Below are positions 11,471 through 21,985 of a stretch of 64,000 bases of DNA, piece after piece. The first letter of the stretch is position 1. Every line of letters begins with the position of its first letter. The position numbers were made by a program, and so were the translations under genes. This DNA is from Isoetes taiwanensis (taxonomy: Eukaryota; Streptophyta; Lycopodiopsida; Isoetales; Isoetaceae): positions 15,387,422 to 15,451,421 of the forward strand of contig JAJEKV010000033.1 of assembly GCA_021234155.1 (NCBI GenBank), read 5' to 3'. The notes below the pieces were generated by a model that did no database searches, was not told the origin of the DNA, and saw nothing but the letters and a program-made list of their open reading frames with translations.

Positions 11471-12148
11471 CTGTTTGCATAAACCGGTTATGTATGGGGA
11501 TGAGCCCCGGTGATTACAACTATTGTTTAATTGTTTATGACCTTGGGGCAAATAATATGCAACTAGAATACCGTAGAGGTGGAAACCAGTGTACATTTGA
11601 TGTTGTTGATCATAGTCATCAACTCTTCCATATTCGACTTTGTTGCAGGAGCATATACTCATTGTCATGCCACCGCTTGTCTGAAAATGTAGAGATGTGA
11701 CAGGTTGTAGTTTGTAGTTGAAAATAGTTGAAAGTTTCGGAACCTATTATAGACATCAATTACCCTACATATTTCAAATTTAGCAATAATTGCATGATAA
11801 GTTTCATTTAATTGTCGTGTCTATGCTATGTGGTTGAGATGTAGAATTATCTTATACATTGACCCAATACATTTTGTACCAACTCTATATGAGGGCAACC
11901 CTCTGCAAAGAGCACTTTGTTTGGGTTGGCATGTAATGTTGATATAGTGTCTTTTCGTGAACTGATTGTATATTTGTGATCAGCACATTTAAATTAAACA
12001 TATATTACATCATTAAGGCTACGACTTATCTAAGTGAAACACTCTATACATGGCTATTCTGGCATGTGTGGCAATCATGCCTATGAGAGATTGATTAGTT
12101 CCGTTGGAAGTTTTGAAGAAATGGGGTTACACTTATTCTTATTAGTAG

Positions 12149-12715
12149 CATTAGAGGTAATTTGAGATCTCATTTTGTCCCATTAAGGGATGCTTAAAAA
12201 GCCACATCAGCTTTTTAAACTGTCCAATAAGAGAAGAGCTCGAAAGTGTATTTTATTCCAAAGATTATGTGGCAAAGCGTGAATTAATGCAGCTTCTAAC
12301 TAACTTTTTTGCAAAGTCATTTTTCTACTATAACTTTTGATCAAAAACTCCGATTCGAACACTATTTATGGCAATGGATTCGTCTCCTCAAGATCTTTCT
12401 AATGACAACCCATTGTTATATCTTTTGGGATGTAAATATATAAGAAAAGAGCAAAAAACCATATTTTTTAAGGTTAACACATATGGCTTGTATTGAAATA
12501 CATCATAACCATATATCACTTGAAAGATCTTTTCATTCTGCAAGATCTAATGCAACAAACGCCGCAAATTTTCATGAGTAGATCAAAAGTTATAGGGAAA
12601 AACGAAAAACGACAATGAAGTGTTAATGCTGCATTAATTGCAGTTTGATGTAGAGAGCTCATTTTATTGGAGGATTCTTATGGGGACAAAAGGAGATCTC
12701 AAATTACCTCTAATG
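12149..12715. mobile_element. Foldback MITE with long inverted ends, copy 1
   Basis: Terminal inverted repeats of 33 bp with one mismatch (12149-12181 and 12683-12715), beginning CATTAGAGGTAATTTGAGAT. Weaker inverted similarity extends about 200 bp inwards (TTAATGCAGC and TATAACTTTTGATC occur on both arms). There is no coding capacity. Against the empty junction at 7441-7475 the insertion adds exactly this sequence between attagtag and aatatactcc, with at most one shared base, so no ordinary target-site duplication is visible. Confidence 0.8.
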
Positions 12716-12740
12716 AATATACTCCCCACACTGGCTGCCT

Positions 12741-13352
12741 TTAGAAAACTTCCACTCTTGTAGTAGCAGAGGAAGAACATGACAACAGAAGATAAGCTAT
12801 CACCGCTAGATCAATTTTTTATGCATTGTAGTTAAAAAGCATAGTAGAACTAGATCCCTCAAAATGGCTCTTTGAAGGCAAAAAATCTCACCTGATCTCC
12901 CACAAAGCTTAGGAACTCCAAAGAAGCATTTGCAACAAACTTCTTTTGTACAACACTGATAAGTATACGCACTCCTTCAACAATAGAATATAAGCATATC
13001 AAAATATTACTGGCAATAAGGTACCTGAAGAAATATGCAGCAGAGTGATTTACTTCAATGCTCTGCTAAAAGGAAACAACAATATGCTTTTTGTTACTTA
13101 CTCTAAAGAAGACTCGCCTCAGAGCTAAGATTATAAATTAGGGCAAAAGCTAGTAAGCTCAAAGAAAAACCCAATATAATAAGTAATAAGTTAGATAGAC
13201 TAGTACAAATATTGGGCTTAAATCTTGATATGAAGTCGCCAAAGCGTAGTATGTAGTAGACCCTTGAGAATAGGCAGATCGTAAATATATTTCATGCATA
13301 ACTTAGCATGCAAATATGAAAAGTCTTAGCCAAAAGCCTTCACGGCCTTTTG
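12741..13352 (-). pseudogene. CASP-like gene fragment (B3)
   Basis: Same exon order as 2790-3407, but with damage: bases are missing in exon 1 (13120-13160, 13225-13290), which breaks the first membrane segment. The cleaner counterpart is at 37073-37688. Confidence 0.65.
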
Positions 13353-14020
13353 CTAGTTTTTTTTTTCGCTTGATTTATTTAAAGTACCCAATCGCAAAGA
13401 AGTTTATTGGCTCATTATAAGTGGCATTTTAGATACATTAAACAAAAACATCATAGGGATGCATTAAGATGAATAAGTTACCTAGCTTTAAAATTCAATT
13501 GGACTATAGCATGCTCTAGGCTATTTTTTTTTAGGGTCATAATCAAGAGAGTTCTAGGATCTCTTGTTATGTAATCTTTGAAAGCATCAAGTTTTCCCGA
13601 GCTTCCTTTCCTTTGTCTCTCTATGTCAATGCTGCTCAATTACTTGTTGAGAGTCATTACTTAAAGAAGCAAAGGAAATAGAGGCTCATGAAAATATTGG
13701 TGCTTCTAAAGGTGCCGTGAATGGGCTTTCAAGCACTCTGATTGATTACCAATCTCGAAAATGGGAGCTTAGTTGCTTGCTAGGGTTCGTCCTCTAACAC
13801 TTTAGTTCAAAGTTAAGTTCTAGTTTTAAGTTCTAAGGTGATCATTGACCACTATTGTAGATTTTTTTTTCCCTTTGTACCAATCACATTTTTCAGATAT
13901 CTCTAATATATAATTGTAATATGGCCGATAAGAAGGCAGCTTAAATGTACTCATATAGTATATGTTTTCTATGTTTAGTATTGCAAATGTGTAAGCAAAA
14001 TTTTTAGAAAAAATGCAGTG

Positions 14021-14126
14021 TTTCTGAATCTTCGAACGCACAGCTTCTTCTAGAGGTCCCGATGGTTCCGAGGCTTCAATTGTGGGTTCTAGAGAGATGT
14101 GATCCCTCTATCTTGGTATAAATATA
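14021..14126 (+). promoter_or_regulatory. Heat-shock promoter (B3)
   Basis: Contracted heat-shock elements near 14022-14058 (TTTCtGAATcTTCgAAcg) and GGTTCCGAGGCTTC at 14064-14077. TATAAATATA is at 14117-14126. Confidence 0.55.
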
Positions 14127-15102
14127 GAGGAGCCTAACACTGGGTTAAAGTCGATGTTTATAGTAGCCGTAAGTTTAAGGATTTCGTGGGCAATCGGCCC
14201 CGCTTCGATAAAATTTTTGAGAAAGCTTAGCCGCGGACTATACATTTGTTGAGATAGAAATTCGGGCTTTTCTCAAAGAGCATAAATACCAGATCCTTTT
14301 CGCGAGAGCAAGTTGTCCGGACGCCCGCTGGAAGGAATAGAAGCTAGCCGCTTTAAGCTTTGCTAGTCCGTCATTGTGAAAAAGCAAGGCTTGCACTACT
14401 CAGATTTTGCTCAATAGCAGTGAATTGATTCCACAGAGTAGCGGATTCCTTCCTCCGCATATGCTTGCCCGAAAACCCATTTGCTTGAAAAGGCTACCTT
14501 ATGGACAAGTTCAACTCGTGATTAGCTACCGACAGACTTTTGAAGCAAACGGGCGACGACAGAGTAATTCTCAAGGGCTATTGCCGATCGCGATCTTGCG
14601 TTGTTTTTGCTTCATCTGCTTTAAAGCTTTGAACTCCGCCCAAATCCCTGTCAATAACACGTTGTTTGAAGGGTGAATTTCGTGTTTATTTTGTTAGTGT
14701 CCACTTTCCTAATTGTCATTTCTTGCGATATTTTTGAAGGCCCTAGTTAGATGCAAGGTGTGTTACCATGACACACAAAAGGACACAATGATGTTACGAT
14801 TCCGCCAATGAATGCAAAAATGACTTTGATATCTATTCTTACATGTTTTGTGCATTGATTGATGAAATAGGGCTATGAGATGGCGGATCAATTACGATGG
14901 CAAGGGCTTTGAAGCCGGGTAAGAGGTTACAAAACCAAGCTTGGTAATATTGCAGGAAAGGCAAAAAGCTTCACAAGATTGCGTGATTAATTATGAATGG
15001 AAAGGGCCTTATGGCCTTGGTGAGTATCCGGGTTGCAAAGGCAGCCTTTTGGGACAATATAAAAGTGTGATTTTCTGTTTGTTGTAGCTTTATAGATAAG
15101 CA

Positions 15103-16452
15103 CTAGAACGTAAAGCGCAAATGCCGCATTGGTTGTGGGCGCTTGAAATGAGTAGAAGAATAGAGGGAGGGATGCCTATGTAGGTGATAGAGTGGGTAGC
15201 TATAGTGGAGTGTAGATGGAATGAGAGTATTAGGGATTGTATTAGTCGCTGATTTAAATACAGTAGCAACAATTAATTATTTAGCAAACTGACTTTATTG
15301 GATAGTCGACTCGAATGTAATAAATCACTATATGAAATATTGGATGATTCGCATTTGTAGGCATGTGAAAGTTGTAGAAGATGTGGGCAACATCTTATGT
15401 ATGTTTTGTATGTGTGTTGCGCTTGGATGTTACATGCCTAAACTATCTTGTTTTTGGATTTGTGGCGGATGATGGTCTTGGAAAAGCTAGGATATACACA
15501 ATGGAATCAAAGTCACAAATAACTTCGAATGTAATAAATGTGCTATGAAATATTGACCCGCTCGCATTTCTAGGCATGAAAGTTGTAGAAGATGTGGGCA
15601 GCATCTATGTATGTTTTGCATGTGTGTTGGCACCGATGTTGCATGCCTAAACTATCTTGTTTCTAGATTTATGGTGGATGATGTTCTTTTGAAAAGTTAG
15701 GGATATACACACAATGGAATCAAAAGTTGTAGATTGATTGATAAGAACTATAGATAAAGTTCAACAAATGTCATGTATGGAAGGAAGGGTTGAAGGAAGG
15801 AAACATGTAAACATGTTGTCATAGAAGCTATCAAGCAATAGTAAAACATGCGTATGGCATAAACATGGGAATATAGGAGAAAATATTAATTATGAAATTA
15901 TTTAGGGGCATGCATTCAAGCATGAGGAGTGCATTCATGGCCAACTAATTCCAATGGCTACATTCATGCATAGAGAGGAGTGCATTCATGCATAACCACC
16001 AAAGGCTACACATATGACCAACTACATGACATATCTTGTTTTCCACATTGTAGAATTGTTGAATTTGAAGAACCAAGAATAGCACAAATGTTTGTTTATA
16101 ATTTTCTAAATTCTATTGTGGACTTGCCAAAATTGAACATTAGAGCAATCGAGAATGGCAAATGTAAAGAAATATTTTGAATTGGGTGAATTGTGAATTC
16201 CAAGTGGATTCTTACTTAAAATGGAACAAAACATGCCTACATATAGCATTTTGAACCGAAAGCAGAAAGAACGATGAAGTTCCATACATGTTTTAGACAT
16301 GGTTCAAGCATCCAATATATTGTATCATGCTGCATCAAAAATGCTTTATTATGACATAACAGCACGCTTCATGACTACTTTTCAGCACTCCACAATTAGA
16401 ATCAAAATGATAACACTTCAGACTACAACATTTACATTTGCACCGCATATTA
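15103..16452 (-). mobile_element. Helitron HelB, truncated copy (3' portion only)
   Basis: Read on the minus strand, the 3' end CTAG is at 15103-15106, next to the host A at 15102, exactly as in the complete copy at 39446. The terminal hairpin is disrupted (changes at CCGG). Homology continues for 1.35 kb to about 16452, then switches to gypsy-like sequence. The remaining 3.7 kb, including the captured CCCH-KH gene, is absent. Confidence 0.75.
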
Positions 16453-16473
16453 CTTCTGTAGAAGAGGAGGACG

Positions 16474-16780
16474 CCGAGGTCGCGTGATATGGCCATTGGC
16501 CAACTTGATGTCATAAGGTACTTGCATAAATTGTTTGATGCCCAATTGCTTCCGGAGTCTCACAAGAATGAGAGATTGGATAAAGACTACCACTCATCAA
16601 TTTGAACATGATTGATGTGGCCGATTGCCCACTCATGGTGCACTGCGGTGTTTCGTGAGGTCGCACTCCAAACCGTAACCATGGGAAGAGGTAACTCCAT
16701 CTTTTGAGAGCTTGACAGAAGCTGTAATAGTGCATGCTCAAAGGAATCTTGATCTTGGCAAGTTCTTCCTCAAGTTCCAA
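16474..16780 (-). pseudogene. Retropepsin-like remnant
   Basis: The minus strand encodes KLANGHIT preceded by RKQLGIKQFMQVPYD, which resembles the segment of gypsy aspartic proteases that follows the active-site DSGAS/T region. The active-site motif itself is not readable (frames shift near 16560-16600). The position downstream of the zinc knuckle on the same strand is as expected for gag-pol. Confidence 0.45.
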
Positions 16781-17339
16781 AGGAACATGTGAAAAAGGAT
16801 CCGCAGGTCTAGTTGAGCCGAGTCTCGTGGTAAAGGGAAGCTGAGACTTTTCGAGAAGTTCTCGACCCCGCTGTTAACATTTGGATATAATGAGATGCGG
16901 CACCGGTGGATGACGACTCGCTGCCCTCGGCTAATCGCCGAGCCCCAGTGGTGGCGGAACATTTGCCAAGGTGCAACCTTCCGCACTCTCGCATGAGTTT
17001 CGCATCACTTTTGTCTCACTTTAGCATGACGTGAGGCATGAGTTTGTCAAGATCAAAAGAAGTAACCTTTTTTCATCTTCACGCAGGACTTTTTCCACGA
17101 AAGCAAAGGCGGTCATGAGTGAATGATGGTCAAAGCGGGCGGAAGCCCGTGGTGTGACGTGGAGACAAGACCAACCTGGGCTTGGACCTGCTGGGATGTG
17201 AGGGTTGAGAGCCTCGATAAATTTCCTGAGCTTGTTGGATCCATAGGATTGGAAGTAGACGGGTCACGGGAGAGTAGCCGGGCCGCGGTGGGAGGCTACC
17301 GAGGAGGCTTTCTCAAACAGACTTAGGGCCTGCTTCCGG

Positions 17340-17741
17340 CTACACCCAGAGTTGATAAGCTGAGATCTGGACAGGCTTCTGCTGATTGGAACCTCGAAGT
17401 TGAACTTGAACTTGAGGAAGTTGAGGACACGCCGCGGTGGTGTGACCCCATTCATGACAATGATAACATTGAGCCTTTGGAAGGACCAAAGGGAGGATGG
17501 TTGCTCGTCCCCGTGGTCGCCGAGATTGCCGCGTTTTTGTTGATACCGCCGCGTTGTTGAGTTTGATATTGCCGAGGCGATATGACTGCTGTGGTTGAGG
17601 CGTGGTCCGACTTCGCCAAAACCATCTTTGGCCTAAAAGGGGTGGGATGAGAACGAGTGCATTCCTCCGTGGGTGGGCGTGATTGCACACATTGCACCTT
17701 TTGGCGCGAGGGGTCCAGGATGAGTTGTATCTATTCGCCAA
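17340..17741 (-). pseudogene. Gag nucleocapsid fragment with CCHC zinc knuckle
   Basis: The zinc knuckle CYHCHEWGHTTAAC (C-x2-C-x4-H-x4-C) lies at 17427-17468, with Gln/Pro-rich sequence after it and basic sequence before it. This is the RNA-binding motif of retroelement Gag. The frame continues to a stop at the low-coordinate end. Confidence 0.7.
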
Positions 17742-18279
17742 AATGGCCTTGATATTTGCAAAGATGACATCAAACTGCGAGCTGAGGATTTGTTTGTCAG
17801 GTCGGATCGTGATTCTCGAGGAAACTCATGACTCGTGGGGCATGAAAGGAAGTTCGTGGAGAGCAACACCGAGAAGAAACATTGACCGAGTGATTGACTA
17901 TCTAATGGCCTCGCCCATTCTGGGACGGTGTATCTCTGGCCATGAGTCGAATGGCGGTGAGGAAGGCTCCAGAAACCAAGCGAGATCCGCTTTATGTGGT
18001 ACTCCCCTCGGAGTTTAACACGAGAATGTGGAGACGGTCCGTAAAAATCCCCTGGTCATTGACTCAGGTCATTCTTGCTGGAAGGTCATTGAGTTGCTTG
18101 AGGAGAATTGATCATCGCCCGTGGTGCTGTGAATGAGACAGAAGGCAAGCTATTTCTGCCAACTTTGTTTCCAAAGACTTATTGGCCACACCATCGATGA
18201 GGGGCGCCTGAAAGGTGGGTCGAAAGATATGAAATTTAAGTTAGCTGGAGCATGACCATTATTCAGAATGGCTAAGGCT

Positions 18280-19098
18280 TCACCTCCATGTGTGCCGAAG
18301 CACTCCCATCCAGGTTTGCCTTAGTGTGTTGCCAAAAGTGGGATAAGTCAACTTCAAATTATGAGAGGGCGAAGGAAGGGCGAATCGGGCGATGATAGGT
18401 GGGATTCTTGGGAGGATATGGCATAGAGAGGTGGCTACCGAGATCGAGCAAGGTGGAAACCAAAACATGTGTCCAAAGAAAGCAAAGATTCGTGGGGAAG
18501 GGCCGTGAGCCATCCCCGCTAGGCTTCGACGGTTGCAAATGGTGGAAGAGCATGTTGAAAGATGGAGAAGATCGAAAGTCGTGAAACGGTGGGTAGCTGG
18601 GCAAGCACTTGATGGTAGCTCATCCCACTGTGATGTGAAGAAGGTCGATGGGAGAGGTGGCCTCAAGGAAATATTATATAGCCGCTGAGTCCGGAAATAG
18701 TGAGGCGTAATAACAGTGGATAGATTGTGGAGATCATGGCCAGGAATGTTGACGACAATGTGGGAAGACTCGCCCAGGAATAAGCACGAGGAGGTGCCGG
18801 ATCGTGAGCCGTGGAGCGACACGACCTCAATGTCATAAGCAATGTCATGCATATCCCGAATAAAATTTCGCGGTCGTTGATGACGCTCAATCGAGCCGCT
18901 TGGCGCTAGCGCCTTCAGAGGAAACCGAGCGTATATGCGATGGAAGGAAAAGAAAGATCGACCCGCAATGCACAACATGGTTTGGGGGTCCGTCTGAACC
19001 CTCAAGACAGCCTCCGTGAGGGACCCTTGATCTACCGTGAGAACCGGAGCCGTGTCACGCGGATTTGCAAGAAAAACAAGGAAAGGAAAAGAAAACAA
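18280..19098 (-). pseudogene. Long ORF in the gag-side region
   Basis: 272 open codons on the same strand as the zinc knuckle and upstream of it, where the Gag N-terminus should be. Composition is rich in Ser, Pro, His and Phe, and I see no Gag core motif. It could be a frame shadow of a decayed Gag. Confidence 0.3.
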
Positions 19099-19232
19099 AA
19101 AGAGAACAATGAGATTTCAATAATGAGCTTCCTTTGATGTCAATGAAGATACATGAGCTCTCGAAATCGAGAAATCGGGGTAAATGAGACAAGACTCAAA
19201 ACTCATCTGAAAACTCATGTGCTAGCGCCACT

Positions 19233-19244
19233 CATATATATAGG
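19233..19244 (-). promoter_or_regulatory. TATA-like box of the retroelement
   Basis: On the minus strand this reads CCTATATATATG, about 135 bp upstream of the 272-codon ORF. It fits an LTR promoter by position; the LTR limits are not defined. Confidence 0.4.
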
Positions 19245-19751
19245 GTATAATGGCCTTTGGCCCAATATAGACACTGGATCGATTTCTGTCGACTGAAGGA
19301 GGCCCTCACTTTGTGAATGCCGCCGGGCGGTTTCTTGAAGTTCGAACACGACAACACGCGCAAGTGATTTCGTCACTTGTCCGAGCGCCGCCTTGGTAGC
19401 AGAGACGCGGGCTGACTGCGTGGTCTGGCCGCTTGGTCTGGCTGGCCTTTGACGATCGACCTGCGTTCGGCCGTAGATCCTTGGCCTTGACTTGGTCCGT
19501 CATTGGCATGCATATTGAAATTGAAGTTTTATTCGCTCCTATCCCAATGAAAGAAGTGATACTCTTTCTACTCCCATAGAAGATCCCTCTCGGGATCCAA
19601 GACATTCGTAAACAAGTTTGAAGAAATTCCATTGTTTCGCCGCCGCATTGATCCCGGTAATCCATAGATGACGAAAATCTCTTTTCGCTTACCTTTATCT
19701 CGATGGGGAGAAACTAAAGCCTTTATTATCATTGTAGGAGGCACAGGACTA

Positions 19752-19959
19752 ACACTCAAAGAAACCCAATATAACAAGTACGTTAGATAGACTAGTACAA
19801 ATATTGGGCTTAAATCTTTGGATATGAAGTCGCTTGGAAGCAGTAGTATGTATTGTGACCCTCGAGAATAGGCAGATCGTGAAATATATTTCGATGCAGT
19901 TAACTTAGCATGTAAATATGAAAAAGTCTTATCTCGCCAAAACCTTCCTGTGCCTTTTG
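19752..19959 (-). pseudogene. CASP-like exon 1 remnant (B4)
   Basis: Only exon 1 remains, with several indels. Exons 2 and 3 are absent because the retroelement junction lies at about 19750. Confidence 0.55.
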
Positions 19960-20610
19960 CTAGTTTTTTTTCTGCTTGATTATTTAAAGTACCCAATCGG
20001 AGTAAGTTTATCACTCATTATAAGTGGTGGCCTTAGATACATTAAACAAAAAAACATCATGTGGATGCATTAAGATGAATGTTACCTAGCTTTGTGTAAC
20101 TAATTGGACTATAAAGATGCTCTAGGCTATTTTTTAGGGTCATAAATCAAGAGAGTTCTAGGATCTCTGGTCATGTAATCTTGAAGCATCAAGTTTTCCC
20201 CGAGCTTCCTTTCTTGTCTCTCCGTGGTCAATGTCACCAATTACTTGTTGAGCGACACTGCAGGAAGCGCCGAACAGGCTCATAAATATTGGTGCTTCTA
20301 AAGGTGCCGTGAATGGTCAAGCACTGATTGATTACCAATCCTGAAATGGAGCTTAGTTGTTGCTAGTGGTTCGTCTTCTAACACTTTAGTTCAAAGTTAA
20401 GTTCTAGTTTTAAGTTCTAAGGTGTATCATTGACCACTATTGTAGATTTCTTTCCCTTGTACCTGAGTCACATTTTTCGTATGTCTCTAATATATAATTG
20501 TAATATGGCCGAATATAAGAAGGCAGCTTAAATGTACTCACATAGTATATATTTTCTATGTTTAGTATTGCAAATGTGTAAGCCTACAAAAATTTTAGAA
20601 AAATGTGTGT

Positions 20611-20711
20611 TTTAATCTTCGAACGTACTGGGCCAGAGGCCCATGGTTCCTGGAGGCTTCAATTGTGGGTTCTTAGAGAGATGTGGATCCCTCTATCTTG
20701 GTATAAATATA
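20611..20711 (+). promoter_or_regulatory. Heat-shock promoter (B4, degraded)
   Basis: TTAATcTTCgAAcg at 20611 and GGTTCcTGGAGGCTTC at 20646 remain. TATAAATATA is intact at 20702-20711. Confidence 0.5.
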
Positions 20712-21885
20712 GAGGAGCCGAACACGGGGTTGGAAGTTTTTCCATAAGCTATAGCAGCCGTAAGCGGGCTGGGATTTCTGTGGCAATCACCTGCTTCGAC
20801 ATAAAAATTTTGAGAAAGCTTAATGGTGACTATAAGTACATTTGTTGGAGATAGAACTTGGGCTTTTCCTTTTCAAAGCATAAATACCGCATCTTTTCAT
20901 GAGAGCAAGTTGTCTCGGACGCCTGCTGGAAGGAATAGGAAGCTAGTCAGGCGAAGCTTTGCTAAGGTCTCAGAAAAGGCTTGCACTACTCGTGGTGATT
21001 TTGCCTGCCATAATGAATTGATTCCATAGGAGTAGCGGATTCCTTCCTCCGTATTATGCTTGCCCCGAACCCATTTGTTTGGAAAAGGCTACTCTTATGG
21101 ACAAGTTCGAACTCAGATTAGCGCCACAGATTTTGAAGCAAACCTACCGACATACAGTAATTTCAAGGGTTATTGCCGCGATCACATCTCGGCAAAGTGT
21201 TTTCGCCCATCTGTTTGAAGTTTAACTCCGCCTGTAAATCACGATAACACGTTGTTCATGGGTGAATTTCGTGTTTATTTTGTTACGTCCACTTCTCTCC
21301 TAATTGCCATTTCTTGCAAGATATTTTTTGGAAGGCCCTAGTTAGGATGCAAGGTATGCTACCATGTGACACACAAAGATACAATGATGTTACAACTGGC
21401 CAATGAATGCAAAAATGACTTTGATATCTATCCTTACATGTTTTGTGCATCGATTGATGAAATAAAGGCTATGAGATGGCGCATCGTCTGTATGGCAAGG
21501 GCTTTGAAGTTGGGTAAGAGGTTACAAACTGCTTGCAATATTGCAGCAAGCTCATGCAAGATTGCGTGATTAATTATGAATGGAAAGCCCAGGCTCGGTG
21601 AGTATCCTGCTGCCAAAAATTTTGGGACAATATAAAAGTGTGATTTTTTACGTTTTTGTTGTAGCTTTATAGATAAGCATGTGTTGAGCTTTAAAGCAAG
21701 CGAACAATATAAATATGTTTTGTGGCTATGGTGTCATCTTGATGATGTTTTTAGTTGACCGCATGGCGTAACCTTTATAACCATCTTCAAGGTCAAGAGG
21801 CGGCTTACATGGATATATTAAAGTGTTGCTTTTAGTTTGTGAAATGGCAAATTAATTAGCAATGGCGTACCAACTAGGCAAATCA

Positions 21886-21985
21886 ACAACTATCTCCATG
21901 CAAAACAAAGGATAATGAGGAGGTGTTAAAGTTGATCCGATTGTTTCGGGTGCTTCTTTTCACCGTGCCCTGCTTTGCAATGAAG
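21886..21985 (+). repeat. Copy of the array-end flank
   Basis: About 100 bp (atctccatg ... aaaacaaaggataatgagg ... ctttgcaatgaagga) matching 44693-44810, the sequence that follows the last B tail. Here B sequence resumes immediately afterwards. Confidence 0.65.

Larger units (their letters stand above)
7458..12148 (+). repeat. B unit 2
   Basis: Second tandem unit, with no Helitron or MITE at its left junction. The 7441-7475 junction is therefore the empty-site reference for both HelA and the MITE. Counterpart at 31842-36493. Confidence 0.85.
12716..15102 (+). repeat. B unit 3, left part
   Basis: B unit interrupted at 15102/15103 by Helitron HelB. It matches 37048-39445 but with many small indels. 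The right half of this unit does not follow HelB here; gypsy-like DNA does. Confidence 0.8.
16453..19750 (-). mobile_element. Gypsy-like LTR retroelement fragment
   Basis: A more GC-rich block between truncated HelB and a B unit. In minus orientation it runs from a TATA-like LTR or leader region (19233-19244), through gag-side ORFs, to a CCHC zinc knuckle (17427-17468) and a protease-like remnant (16474-16506). No reverse transcriptase or integrase is present, and I could not find paired LTRs. The sequence at 19500-19750 is unassigned. Confidence 0.6.
19751..21885 (+). repeat. B unit 4 (partial, noisy)
   Basis: B sequence resumes within CASP-like exon 1, and the left 400 bp of the unit are missing. 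Indels against other units are very dense. It ends at the same point as the B tail at 44692, and the next 100 bp match the unique flank there. Confidence 0.7.

Noticed and set aside
12149-12715. The foldback element as a third Helitron
   Set aside because: It lacks TC/CTRR ends and a terminal hairpin; it has long inverted repeats instead.
19500-19745. Possible organelle-derived insert between gypsy DNA and B4
   Set aside because: A plus frame looks coding-like (GETKAFIIIVGGTGLTLK), but I could not match it to any plastid or mitochondrial gene with confidence.
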